Shown here piece by piece: positions 36,401-47,444 of a stretch of 64,000 bases of DNA. The stretch is from assembly GCA_002914845.1 (NCBI GenBank), contig JXTC01000022.1, forward strand, positions 691,966-755,965, written 5' to 3'. This DNA comes from Trema orientale (taxonomy: Eukaryota > Streptophyta > Magnoliopsida > Rosales > Cannabaceae). The notes under the pieces were generated by a model. It did not search any database, was not told the DNA's origin, and saw only the letters and a list, made by a program, of their open reading frames with translations. Position 1 is the first letter of the stretch. Each line of letters opens with the position of its first letter. A program made the position numbers and the translations under genes.

Positions 36401-36900
36401 CGATGTCACGTCGCCTTATATAAGTATTATGTTTGTACCATCTACTAGTTCTAGCCTGCTTTGACACCACTTATGAAAGTCTATTATTAATTAGGATTAT
36501 CTTACAGTTATTGTTAATTTTATAATGTTCAGTATTTAGAATTCTTGGTCTCTTAAGAGAGTTATTTATCTATAAATAGACCTGATTAAGTGTTACGAAT
36601 TGGAGAGTTAGTTGGATAATGTAAAATGAATTAATCTTCTCTAGCTACTCTCTATATGTCTCTCTCGTCTCTATATTCTTTTCTGTTATATGTAACCTTC
36701 TTCATGAAGCATGTGGTACACTATTATTAGCTGAAAGTAGAAATACATACAAAGGTGGAAAACAAAAGAGTGACAAATATTAGAGAAAAAAATGAAAATG
36801 ATAACAAGGTGCTTGATGGATGACTTACAGGTAACGCCGAACCCAACTTCTTAATGTCGTTCGCAGAGAAGTTAGTGACATAGTGTAGAAATCTTAGCGG
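30472..36900 (-). CDS. IRE1-like kinase/KEN-RNase protein, catalytically degenerate
   Basis: Minus-strand exons, in transcript order, are 36829-36900, 35251-35360, 32421-32539, 31553-31823 and 30679-30916 (or on to a stop at 30472 if the last donor is not used). All phases agree. Readable motifs: NLDDLF (hinge region), HGDLKPQNVLI (catalytic loop, HRD changed to HGD), GWKAPEQLLNGRQT (APE region), LFSLGCLLFFCFTGG (C-lobe), HLISLLLHPDPEMRPEA and HPLFWDMSRRIKFL (start of the KEN domain). The DMG/DFG motif is absent: sequence passes from the catalytic loop through HLCYTG straight to GWKAPEQ. The KEN domain loses similarity after PEVLDPEW and shows no R-N-x-x-x-H motif. Known IRE1 is an ER-stress kinase/RNase that splices bZIP60 mRNA; this copy is probably a non-catalytic relative. 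No signal peptide, lumenal sensor or membrane segment was found upstream. Confidence 0.7.
31677..31713 (-). repeat. In-frame tandem duplication in the kinase C-lobe
   Basis: The DNA CACCCATTTGGTC occurs twice 18 bases apart, giving the repeated peptide SHPFG in SHPFGQASHPFGRA. Ordinary IRE1 kinases have a single HPFG here, so this is a six-residue insertion specific to this gene. Confidence 0.75.
32650..33420. repeat. Intronic dispersed repeat, copy 1
   Basis: Shares ordered blocks with 63150-63560: GACAGGTGGCA, GCCACCTG, GGAAATGCAA and CCTATGAATAGGAAGC, with the same spacing and diverged sequence between. The CCTATGAATAGG motif resembles an LTR TATA region, so an LTR or TRIM family is likely. 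A poly-A run lies at its left edge (32678-32695). Boundaries are approximate. Confidence 0.55.
33421..35210. other. Intron of the IRE1-like gene; no exon seen
   Basis: A long stretch between the exons at 32421-32539 and 35251-35360. It includes a TTTCAGT/TTTAATTTC-rich zone at 34320-34640 in which phrases such as TTTAATTTC and CAGTAATTT recur, suggesting decayed short-period repetition. No coding motif is visible. Confidence 0.4.
35456..36010 (-). mobile_element. LINE 3' end (zf-RVT tail), 5'-truncated
   Basis: The minus strand encodes the C-terminal tail typical of plant L1-type ORF2: a broken HLFFHG block (about 35915-35945), then 35570-35854 with AICWSIWLERNNKAFEG and WEKVKFWVAIF. It ends in A/T-rich sequence equivalent to a LINE 3' tail near 35456-35550. 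It lies in an intron of the IRE1-like gene, in the same orientation as the gene. Confidence 0.75.
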
Positions 36901-37340
36901 CTACCAAAAACGTAAATAAATAAATAAAGGAAACATACCAAAATGCTTAAAGGAGCAAAACAAAAATGGAACATGGTGAAATAAGAGTTGCAATAGCACA
37001 TAATTGAACCTCTTGCTCAATGGTGGGTGTCCTAGCTCTCAAGGCCGTGCAAATTGACTAAATGAGAAAATAAAAACAATAAAAAGAAAGAAATGGAAAG
37101 AAAAAACAATAATGCAATAATTGATTGTTGAACGTAATGAACTAAACAGTTAGAATAGCATGCGAGAGAACAGTTCTTCAATTTTGGTCTTGTTAGCTTT
37201 CAGTGCCCACAAAGTGACTTAAAAACTAAATAAAAGAGAAATAAAGAGAACAGCAATTGCTTTAAAAATAAAATAAAATAAAGTGACAATAAATATATGT
37301 GTATATATATATATGATGTTGATAAGAGTAGCCAGTTTAC

Positions 37341-39101
37341 CAATCTGCAGCCGATCAATTTGTCCTTATGAGCAAAATTTCGGACAAAACGAGTAGTTGA
37401 TCTAGAGAACATGTTGTTGGAGCACCGTAACAAGCCAATTTGATTGAGATTTGATGATCACTAGTCAAAAAAGATTGTATCAATAAGAATTGAAAAGAAG
37501 GGGAAAAAATAGAGAATATGGACAGGTACGAGTAGCAAAATAAAACAATTAACTTGAACAAATGTCCAGTGAATTCGGGGTGTAGGCCAGAGAATAGAGA
37601 GAGTTAAATCAATAATCTCTTTCTTGCGATCGATTAAAGTTGAAACAGAAGACAAACACTCAAAAAAAAAAAAGGTTTTCCCGGATTAAAAGATTTCAAT
37701 TTCCAATACTTATATTAAAAAAAAAAAAAGAAAAACAAAAGTGGTGATTAAGGATTAAAATATCAATAATGCAGATGAAAATAGAGACGAATGGACACAA
37801 TTCTATCTAATACCTAAAACAGAATTATCAATATCGAGAAAAGGTTCTAAATGTTGCAAAGAGTCGAGCGAGAGAAAGAGAAGGGATTAGAAAGACTCAT
37901 TTTTCCAAAAAAGTCCGTATGAAAAATTTTAAACTACACTGTACCGTGTTTATGATATCATCTTAAATAAATTACTTAATTTAATTAAAATCAAAGGAAA
38001 AAAATCTTAAAAAGTAAAAGGTATAAATGGAAATAAAGTTGGACTCAAGGTCTGTTTGAGGCCGGATGCGACAAAAAACAAATGAGACTTAAAATACCTT
38101 ATTAACCCTGGTAAAATGTATAAGTTACCTACTTTTTATTGAAATAATAGAAAAAAAAAAACTAAAAAAAATAAGATGAGAAAATTTGACTACTTTAAGT
38201 TACATACTTTAATTGTAGTATGTGCCATTAAATTGACAGCCAAAAAATAAATGCAATAAATTAAAAATTTAAGAGATGTTCGAGTCATTGAAGCTTTTCT
38301 AAAAACTAACTCAAGGACGTATATGAAGTAAGTCCTGGTCCTCATGGATCACATTCACACATTGTTGCTGTGCAGCTCTTGTTTGTGACGGGTGCTTTGA
38401 AGATTACCAAGAAAGCACCATCGAGCCAATGGATATAATTGCAAAATTCAACAAATAGAATTGCACAACACAGTAATCTCAATTCAAGCTTATACCCATA
38501 AACCAATACCCTCATTTCATCAACCTCTTTTACGAACTTGAATTTCAGCAAATAATTAATTTTAAGGCAACATTACAATCTAAAAGCAAATTAGTATAAA
38601 AACCTTCAACATACTACCTTTCTAATCTAATTCGTAACAGCAGTTAAACATATCTACACATATTCTTATAGTGATTAGTCAAATCTGTTAAATAATCCTT
38701 GAAATTTCACTAAAAAAAAAAAAAACTCAGTTTTAATTGTTTTCAACCTATTTTCTCCACAACTATGAGCCATACAAAGAAGAGACCAAAGAATAGAGAT
38801 TTTAATGGTGTCACTCAAATTAAGTTTTGTGCCAGTTAGAGGGTACAATAATTGATTAATGAAAAAAAAATGGATAAAGCCCTAAACGAAACGAAAAGAA
38901 TTTTCTTTCTTTTCTTTGGATTTGACCTTTGTGTTTAAGTGCGTGCATTATAGCAATAAAAAGACGATAAAGAAAAAACATAGAGAAAGAGTGAAAATTA
39001 ACCTTAGATGGTGTGTTTGTTGAAGCAGAGTGGCCACAACGAGAGAGAGAGAGAGGAAATACAGTTCTTAAGCACACAAAGCTAAAGCGGCATATTACCA
39101 T
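37341..39101 (-). other. Possible 5' exons of the IRE1-like gene
   Basis: Candidate segments are 39003-39101 (starts MVICRFSFVCL, donor gttaat), 37553-37655 (starts MSSVSTLIDRKKE, donor gttaat) and about 37343-37405 (TTRFVRNFAHKDKLIGC, donor gtaaac). The last ends in phase 0, as the exon at 36829-36900 requires. The phases of the first two do not yet fit a complete model. None shows the glycine loop or the VAIK lysine of a kinase N-lobe, so the N-lobe may be missing or spread over exons I could not see. Confidence 0.3.
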
Positions 39102-39106
39102 CTATT

Positions 39107-39119
39107 GAGTATTTATAGG
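39107..39119 (-). promoter_or_regulatory. TATA box candidate for the IRE1-like gene
   Basis: On the minus strand CTATAAATACTC lies just upstream of the ATG at 39101. Its position and sequence suit a plant core promoter, although the distance to that ATG is short, so the ATG may lie in the leader. Confidence 0.4.
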
Positions 39120-40477
39120 AGTCTATCCCAAGGCATTGTCAAGTAGCCGCCGCCAATTTACTACGTGCGTATATAAGACGTATTGCTTTTGCATGCGCGT
39201 GTGCTCGACTATTATTCCCTTAACGACAAGTCGTTTCGTCGTTTGTTTTCTAATGGAACGACATGTCCCTCTAGCTGCTTCAATGGCCAGTTTGGTAGAA
39301 CTGTAGATTTTAATGAAAACATGTGCTGAAGGAAAAATCCGCTGTAGCGTAAAGTAGCAGAGTGTTTTGTAAACTGTAATTTTAAAGTGTTATGACTTAA
39401 AAAAGCTGTATTAAAGTATTTGGTAAACTGTATGACTGAATTGTTATCCAAATATAAAATGACTAAAATAAACATCATTATATAATTATACATATTTATA
39501 GAAAGAGCTTATTAATATTTTTTACAATTATGCATATTTGTACATACTAAAAATATTAATACTTTTTTTTAAAAAAAAATTGATATGAAAATAAACTCAA
39601 TTAAATTAGTTGCTCAATTAAATTAAATTTATTTTATTTTATTTTACTTTATTTTCGTCTTTGTTGGTTTAGAACTCAATTCTTTATATCTAGCACCTAG
39701 TTTTCCCAATTAGCCATTTTCGGTCAATTTTGGTCATTCTCTTTGGAGAGAGTTTAAAATAAGGACATTGTTGCTCACTCCTTACCCTGTGTTGTAGGTA
39801 AGTAAATCGTATTTGAAGATGACAACTGTTGAGTCAAAGAGTATGTCCGCTCGTGCCAAGTTTTGTACATATATGAGCCCGACCCGTGAATGAAAAAAAT
39901 TAGGACTTAAATTGGTCTCATATGCTATATTTATTCGTTTTCCACATCACGTTTTATTATCTTGAACTGTGGTTTGTATTAATGTAGCATACAAACGCGA
40001 CAACTATAATTTGTAGTTTTAGGTTTTAAAATTTCTTTTTTTCCTTCTTTTTTTTTTTTTCTTTTCTACTAGAATAAGGGTCGTCTCATGCTCCGCGTCG
40101 GCTAAGATGGGTCCAACGCCCATCGAGCTGCCTTATACGTACGTACCCATGCACAAGCAACCACAAGCTGCTACAAAAGGAAAACTTGTTCAGAATATGC
40201 AATTCCTAGGATAAGACACAAACTGAAATGCTCTCTCTCACATAAAACTGAATGCTCTCTCTCACATGTTTGGCTCTTCAAGTTACAAAAAGAATAAGTA
40301 AATATAATATAACTAACCCACCGCCTTTAATGACCCAAATACCGATTTGGGCTGATGTGATAACATCTGAGTCTTATATGCTATGTCTAACCCTATGTGA
40401 CCTCTCATATACCACATCTAGGAATTGAACACGCATTCTTATCACATAAAATATATATTAATTAAAATATATATATA
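39120..40477. other. Intergenic; no gene seen
   Basis: Contains a GC-richer patch (39140-39250) and, at 39285-39445, a sequence with CAGTTTGGTA-type phrases repeated in direct and changed form, which resembles a decayed MITE. The remainder is AT-rich. Confidence 0.35.
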
Positions 40478-41245
40478 TCTATATATATATATTAAGCCTG
40501 AAGCTCAAATCTCTGATAGCTTCTTTGATCACCATTTTATTTTAAATTTTTTAGAAAAATCTTAATTTTTTCATGATATGATTGGTCCTATCATTATTTT
40601 TCTTTGCTATGATTGGTTGTAATATATACATGTATTATATAATATTGTATTTAATTTAATATTAATAATAGCTTATAATAAATTTAGTTCATCGAATCGA
40701 ACAAATAATTGTGCTACATTCGTCTCATCAAAATAAATATTGAGAGAGATAAAAACATAATTTAATGTTTTATAAAATATTATATTTAATTTAATATTAA
40801 TGATTACTTATATTAAATTTAGTTCATCGAACGTCAAAAAGTTGTGTTACATTCGTCTCATCAAAATAAATAAAGAGATAAATATATTTTTTTGATGTTG
40901 AAATACATTGAACCTAACTATATCTTTGATCATTATTCTATTTTTAAATTTTTTTGAAAAATCCTAATTTTTTCATGATATGATTGGTCCTATCATTATT
41001 TTTCTTTGCTATGATTGGTTGTAATATATACATGTATTATATAATATTGTATTTAATTTAATATTAATGATAGCTAATAATAAATTTAATTCATCGAACA
41101 AATGGTTGTGCTACATTCGTCTCATCAAAATAAATATAGAGATAAATATATTTTTTAATGTTGAAATATATTGAACTTAACTATACATTAGGCTTAATGT
41201 ATGCAATATTAATACAACTCGCGCAAAGTGCGGTATAACGACTAG
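40478..41245 (+). mobile_element. Non-autonomous Helitron
   Basis: The 5' end TCTATATATATATATTAAG follows an A (40477). The 3' end is a short GC-rich hairpin (CGCGCAAAGTGCGG, 41220-41233) followed after eight bases by CTAG (41242-41245) and then T (41246). This is the Helitron pattern of 5'-TC, subterminal hairpin, CTRR-3', inserted between A and T without target duplication. There is no Rep/helicase coding sequence. The body consists largely of repeated units (see 40515-41165). Confidence 0.75.
40515..41165 (+). repeat. Tandem-type repeats inside the Helitron
   Basis: A unit containing TCATGATATGATTGGTCCTA and then CATTCGTCTCATCAAAATAA appears at about 40515-40745 and again at about 40918-41150. 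A shorter middle copy (about 40755-40890) has only the second half. Internal minisatellite-like expansion is common in non-autonomous Helitrons. Confidence 0.8.
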
Positions 41246-41323
41246 TATATATATAATACCAGCATAATTCTGGATAGTAATAGAATAATAATTAATTTAA
41301 ATTTATTAAAACCAATAAAGCAA

Positions 41324-41449
41324 AAACTTAAAGAGGTCACATTAGGTTGACACATAGGCTTGCACGTGTAAGGGCCCAAAGGAAAAAACTTAAAGAGGTC
41401 ACATTAGGTTGACACATAGGCTTGCACGTGTAAGGGGCCCAAAGGAAAA
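41324..41449 (+). repeat. Two tandem copies of a 62-bp unit
   Basis: The unit starting AACTTAAAGAGGTCACATTA is repeated once with a 62-bp period. The only visible difference is one extra G in the second GGGCCC run. Confidence 0.88.
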
Positions 41450-42460
41450 AAAATTTAATTCTTTTAATTAACTATTACTATGGAAGTCGATGGTTTGGGT
41501 TATTAAAACGGTGGGTATGGGTTATCTTAAGGTATCAGCTATATACTTATTCCTCTACAAACTTGAAGAACCAAACGTGTTCCAGAGCAAAAGGTAAATT
41601 TATAGACATCTCCTTTGAAATTGTACACTTATACGTATGCCTCCACTAAGCTCTTAAATATTAAGACATAATTTGGGACCAATATGTAAATGTACATGTG
41701 GATATTTATATAGAGAGCACTTTTATAAAAATAATAGTTTGATAGAATCTTTTTCTAGAAAAAAATTGCTAAAATAAAGTACCAACCACCAAAATTGTTA
41801 CTGATCTAATTCCTCATAGTCTTAATTAAAATGTTCATACTTGCATACTTGTAATATTGATCTTGACTATAATGAACCTTAAAAACAAATTAATGGACCT
41901 TAAAACAAAGCTCATAGATTTCAATTTAAAACAAAACCTCAATTAGTTTAAAATTAAGAAAATTGTGAGGCCCTAATCTAGTAGGCCAAAATGAAAAATA
42001 CGACTTTGTGTATATTGTACGAACATGAGGTTTATGTAATATAAATCTAAATATTTTGTCGATCTAATAGGTTATTATGAGCGATCTTTCATTTTATTTT
42101 ACGAATAAAACATTCGTAATATATTCCCAAATTGAGTCTATGGAGCTTTAATTTTTTTTTTGTCGTTATTGATTTCAGTTGAATTGATTTATATGCTTGT
42201 TTTCATTATTAAATATTAAACTTGTTTGATAATTTTTTATTTAAAATATGATTTTATTGTATATAAATTAATTTGTATGTCTGAAAATGGGTAAATAAAT
42301 AATAAAAGTAATTGTAGTAGTCATAATTAGGTTATATATTTCAATTTATGAGTCCAAGCCCATATTGTTAAGGATTCCAATGACCCATTTTCAGTAATGG
42401 CAAACTTGTAAATAGTTAGAAGGAGATTTAAAAAAGAAAAAAGGGAGAACATGCGTGATC
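41450..42460. other. No gene seen
   Basis: AT-rich DNA between the 62-bp duplication and the Copia LTR; no exon, terminus or strong repeat noticed. Confidence 0.4.
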
Positions 42461-42973
42461 TGTTAGGAGATCGGCTTTGCGGAAGTGACAACACACAACT
42501 AAAATACGAGTTGAGAAAATTTGGGTAAAATAAAAAGGATAAGGTACACAAAAGATTTAACGTGGTTCACCCAATTTAGGCTACGTCCATGGACAAGGCT
42601 GTGAAGAAATTCACTATGAAAAGGAGATTACAACTCACTTCTCTCTAAATACAAGGAGAGTACAAATGAATCTCTTTCTCTTGAAATAGGAGAAAACACT
42701 CTCTCTAAACAAATTAAGAGAAAACTAAAGTGGGAATTAAGAGGAATTTCTAGGATTAAACTCTCTCTTAAAGGGAGAAGAAATATTTTTCAATGGGATG
42801 ATAATAGAGGAGGAGGAGGGGGGTATTTATAGGTAAACCCCTCCTCTGCTCCATTCCTCCATTCCTCCCTTCTTCCTTTTTTTTTTTTTTATAACACATG
42901 GGCGGCACCATGGTTGGTGCTGCAATGAAAAATCAAAATGGGTTAGCACCGCCAACCCTTTGACTTTTTAACA
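42461..42973 (-). repeat. 3' LTR of a truncated Copia element
   Basis: On the minus strand the LTR begins TGTTAAAAAGTC directly after a purine-rich stretch (CAAATGGGAGAAA) and ends near CTCCTAACA. It includes a CCTATAAATACC promoter motif (near 42818-42831) and a CAGCACCAACCATGG stretch. Pol debris of the same element continues to the right; no 5' LTR partner is present. Confidence 0.7.
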
Positions 42974-43089
42974 TTTCTCCCATTTGAACACTTGATGTTA
43001 ATCATATCTTCACATTTGATAAATCTCTCTTTTTTTTTCTTCTTCGCTTGTCATTTCTTCATGCTGCTTAATTATCTCCTAGGCCATAT

Positions 43090-44419
43090 GAGGATCTACG
43101 CCATTGGAACTTGTCAGTGTTGATTGGTTTGTTTAAAGCATCTGCTAGGTTCTCCTTGGTGTGTATCTTTTACATGTCTACACTTCCATCTTCTACTACT
43201 TCTCGAACAAAGTGATATTGAACACTAATGTGCTTTGTCCTGGAATGAAAGGCTGGATTCCTTGCAATGTGCAAGGCACTCTGACTATCACAAAATAGAG
43301 GAATCTTTTTTTGTTTGTGCCCGAGTTCCTCCAATAACCTTTGAACCCAAATAGCCTCTTTCGAAGCTTGTGTAGCTGCCATATATTCTGGTTCTGTTGT
43401 AGATAAAGCCACAATAGTTTACAATTTTGAAACCCAGCTTACAGCTCCTTCTGCAAGAGTGAACACATAACCTGTAGTAGATTTTCGTTTGTCAAGATCA
43501 CCTGCAAAATCTGAATCAACATATCCTCTGACAGTAAATTCTGATCCTCTGTAACATAATGCAGCATCTGAGGTTCCTTTGATGTACCTCAGAATCCTCT
43601 TCATAGCATTCCAATGCTCTCCACTCTCCACTAGGATTCGTCATATACCAACTAACCGCTCCCACTACTTGTGCAATGTCTGGTCTTGTACATATCATAG
43701 CGAACATTAGGCTTCCCACCGCTGATGCATACGGTACTCAAACATTTCCATCCTCTCTGCTTCATTGCTAGGGCACATCCCAGAGGATAACTTGAAGTTA
43801 ATAGGAAGTGGGGTAGAAATCGGCTTACAATCTTGCATATTGAAGCGACGCAAGATTTTCTTCCAATAATTCTTCTGAGAAAGCTAAATCTTCATGTTAC
43901 CTCTGTCTCGGTGAATTTGCATCCTTAGAATCTTATTTGCTGGCCCTAAGTCCTTCATATCAAATTTCCTAGCCAACTGTACCTTCAATTCTTGGACTCT
44001 GCCTTTGTTGGGACCCGCTACCAACATGTCATCCACGTACAACAATAAGATAATAAAATCACTATCTTCATCAAATCTCCTGAAGTATGTGCAGTGGTCT
44101 GAACTGAGTCTGCTGTACCCAAGGCTTATGATGAAGGAATCAAATCTCTTATACCAATACCTCGGCGCCTGTTTGAGACCGTATAGATATTTGTTCAACC
44201 TGCAAACTAAGTTCTCCTTGCCTGTTTCAGCAAAACCTTCTGGTTGGAGCATATAAATCTCTTCTTCAAGTTCTCCATGAAGAAAAGCAGTTTTCACATC
44301 TAGCTGCTCTAGATGTAGGTCATACGTAGTACACATCGCCAGAACTATTCTAACTGTTGTCAGTCGAACTATAGGTAAAAATATCTCGTTGAAGTCAATA
44401 CCTTCTTTCTAAGCATATC
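43090..44419 (-). pseudogene. Copia reverse transcriptase and RNase H (Tnt1/Tork-like)
   Basis: Minus-strand frames give the reverse transcriptase (43884-44336) with DVKTAFLHGELEEEIYM and the catalytic LLLYVDDMLVAG, then a frame change, then RPDIAQVVGAVSWYM and RILRYIKGTSDAALCY. RNase H follows with YVDSDFAGDLDKRKSTTGY, STTEPEYMAA and DSQSALHIARNP. At least three frameshifts and a stop in the KEGIDFN region near 44409 show the element is dead. The reading frame is interrupted at 44420 by a separate insertion and resumes at 45891. Confidence 0.9.
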
Positions 44420-45890
44420 TAATAACTCTATGAAAATAGAGTTATCTTGTGTGTTTTTAGTCTTAGGATAGTTGTTTTAAAAGAATAAATTGTCTAATTT
44501 AGGTGCCTTTCTTTACTTTATTTTAGTTTTTGATGTTTTTGATGTTTAAGATCTAATTTAGTCAATATCTATTCTATTTCTCTTAATTTTTAGTAGAATT
44601 GTTGAATTCTGGACTTGAGTTTTGCAGCATTAAACTAGCAGCATTTTGGAAGAAAAGCTGAACTTCAAGTAAAAGCTGAGAGTAACTTTGCTGCAGCAGT
44701 GCGCCGGAGCAATACTGAACAGCAGATTCCTTTTTCCAGCTGGCATCTATTTCATACAGCTGGTACTGACAGCTAATATTAAATACCAGCTAAGGGAAAA
44801 TGAAGCAAAGTAGTCCTCACTCCTTTATTTGGCTGACACGTGTGCTAGGGTACCTCACTTACCCTATTATAAAAGGAAAAGTGTATTGTAAGAAGAGGGT
44901 GAGCTTGGCAGCTGATCTAAAAAAGGAATACGGAAAAGGAAAGAAAGAAAGAGAGAATAGTACAAAGAAGAAAGGACGAAGAAGAGGAAGTACTAGCACC
45001 AAGGAGCTCAAAATCGTCACTAATCCAGCTAGAACTTTCCTTTACTTCTTTCAATCTCTCTTGTATTTAATTTCTTTTTCTTTTCTTGAATTCTCGGTAA
45101 TCCGTGGAATATTTTGGGTTGTTGATTTCTAAATTCCAGACCATAAGCTAAGTTTCCTTAGCTGGGATTATGATGAATCTAAGGTTGTAATGATGGATTA
45201 AAGTTATTTTAAATGTTTATGGTCATTTCCTCTCGTTCATTCAAGTGAGCTTCATTTTTATTTCCTTTTATTGCTTGACAATCAATATTTAGGATAAATA
45301 AATTAGGATTAATTCTAGAAAGGTTAATCTTAGTTGGATCTAGCTTAAATGATACATGTTTCAAGTATCTCTTTAGTAGATATGTGAATTAGTAACGATA
45401 TAGGAATATATTGTTGCTATGTATAACCCATTGAAGATTGATGCTATAAATGATATTTTGAGAACTGGGTAAGCATAGGAATATGTTAAATCTGGTTTGA
45501 AGAAGTTTAAACATAATAAATTCGAAAGATTATTATGTGCGAATTGAATTTTCGGTTACTGGAATGATTTTGCCATAAGCATTGTTGCAACAATTAGTCC
45601 CAGACTTACAACCGAGGAGGATCCAATAATCCCAGCTTAATCCTACCACTGATTTACAATCACTTGATTAGATCGTTCTATTTTCTGCTTAATATTTACA
45701 TTTCTTTTGCATCATTTTATTTTTACTATTTTATTACAAATCTTTATTCCTCATTCCTTAATTAGCTTGTTTGACATTTAGCTTTTCCAAATAATTTTGG
45801 TAATCAATCCTTATGGAAACGATACTCAACTCACTACTATATTACTTGTTCGGCACGTACACTTGCGTAGCAATTATAAAATCCACAACA
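44420..45890 (+). mobile_element. Probable solo LTR (Gypsy-like) inserted in the Copia pol
   Basis: A 1471-bp insertion splits the Copia reverse-transcriptase frame between the codons for KGY and the following Ala. It is flanked by the 5-bp direct repeat ATATC (44415-44419 and 45891-45895). The right end runs GGAAACGATACTCAACTC, then ACTTGCG and CCACAACA, a 3' end common in plant Gypsy LTRs. The interior has a TATA-like CCCTATTATAAAAGG (near 44862-44876). There is no coding sequence of its own; the 110-codon frame at 44800 is chance. Confidence 0.75.
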
Positions 45891-47440
45891 ATATCCCTTT
45901 ACCATCAATCTCGCACGATACCGCTCCACTTGATCATTGCTATCACGCTTGATCTTGTAGACCCATTTGTTGCCAATAGCTTTCCTTTCTTGTGGTAGCG
46001 AAACAAGATCCCATGTCTTGTTCTTGTGAAGGGCTTCAATCTCTTCTTGCATTACTGTTATCCACAGGGATACATCCGGACTTTTAGTAGCCTCATGGAA
46101 AGTTATTGGCTCTCCATCCTCTGTTAGAAGACAGTATGCAATATTGCTCTCAGTGACATATCCGAATGCCATGCTGGTGTTCTTTTCTCACGAGTTAACT
46201 GACGGATTTCAGAAGCCTCTTCCTCGACTAGTTCTTCTACTTCATACTCTAGTGTAGCTTCAGAAGAATCTGAATCTTCAACATTCTTTTCTACCTGAAC
46301 TGTAATAGTTTCTGATCTGCTATCATCTCCCTTCTCTTGCAGTTTGTTTTCTGCAAATATTACATCTCTGCTGATGACAACCTTATAGGTAGTGGGATCC
46401 CATAAGCGATACCCCTTGACTCCATCAGTATATCCCAAGAATACATACCTTCTGGACTTTGAATCCAGTTTTGTGATTTCTTGAGCATTTTACATCACGT
46501 ACACAGGACTGCCAAACATATGTAAGCGAGAATAATCAGCTGGCTTACCAGTCCACATCTCCATCGGTGTCTTCAGATCAATCTCTGTTGATGGAGGTCG
46601 ATTAATCACATAACAGGTAGTTTTGACTACTTTTGCCCAAAATGTATTGGGTAGACCTGCAGCTCTCAACATTGCTCTTGTTCTTTCTAACAAAGTTCTG
46701 TTCATCCGCTCTACCACTCCATTTTGTTGAGGAGTGTACGCCACTGTGAACTACCTTTTGATACTTTCTTGTTGACAGAAGTTATCAAATTCATCGCTTG
46801 TATATTCTCCTCCATTGTCCATCCTCAAACACTTGATCTTTTCTATAGATTCAAGCTCTATCCGTGCTTTGAATATTTTGAAGACTGAAAACACATCTGC
46901 CTTCCTCTTGATAGGATACACCCAACATCTCCTGGAGTGATCATCAATAAAAGATACAAAGTATCTAGCTCCTCCTGGGGACATCACCGGTGCTTGCCAA
47001 ACATCAGAGTGAACCAAGTCTAGAACATTTTTACTTCTAGAACTGGATGTGCTAAACTTTAATCTATGCTGCATACTTGTGACACAATGCTCACAAAAGA
47101 GTAAAGATACCTTTGTGAGACCAAGAAGCAACCTCCGTTCAGAGAGAATCTTCAAGCCTCGTTCTGACATATGGCCAAGCTTACGATGCCACATCATCGT
47201 TGATTCTTCTCCGGAATTTGTTGAAGCAACTGATGCTTCCGCTTCCATCAGTGTATCTCCTTTAAGCATATATAGATTCACTGTGATTTTCTTCGCCTTC
47301 ATTACTACAAGCGCGTCCTTCATGATCTTCATGATCCCATTCTCGATACAAGTTTTGCAACCAAGGCTATCTAATTATCCCAAAGATAATAGATTTTTCT
47401 TCAGGCCCTTCACATGTCGCACCTCTTGAATAGTATGAAT
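45891..47440 (-). pseudogene. Copia integrase and N-terminal reverse transcriptase (Tnt1/Tork-like)
   Basis: In transcript order: a pre-integrase zinc module (WHRKLGHMSERGLKIL then FCEHCV), integrase core with LVHSDVW, FIDDHSRRCWVY, RMDNGGEYTSDEF and PQQNGVVERMNRTLLERTRA (the D, D and E catalytic positions are present), the FLGYTDGVKGYRLWDP linker, an acidic spacer, and reverse-transcriptase entry sequence NKTWDLVSLP and NKWVYKIKRDS. Small frame breaks occur near 46745 and 46490. It ends abruptly at about 47440, where a Gypsy LTR begins, so gag, protease and the 5' LTR are missing. Confidence 0.92.
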
Positions 47441-47444
47441 ATAT

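Noticed and set aside
44800..45132. 110-codon plus-strand frame rich in Lys/Arg
   Set aside because: Entirely inside the solo LTR that interrupts the Copia element; no known domain.
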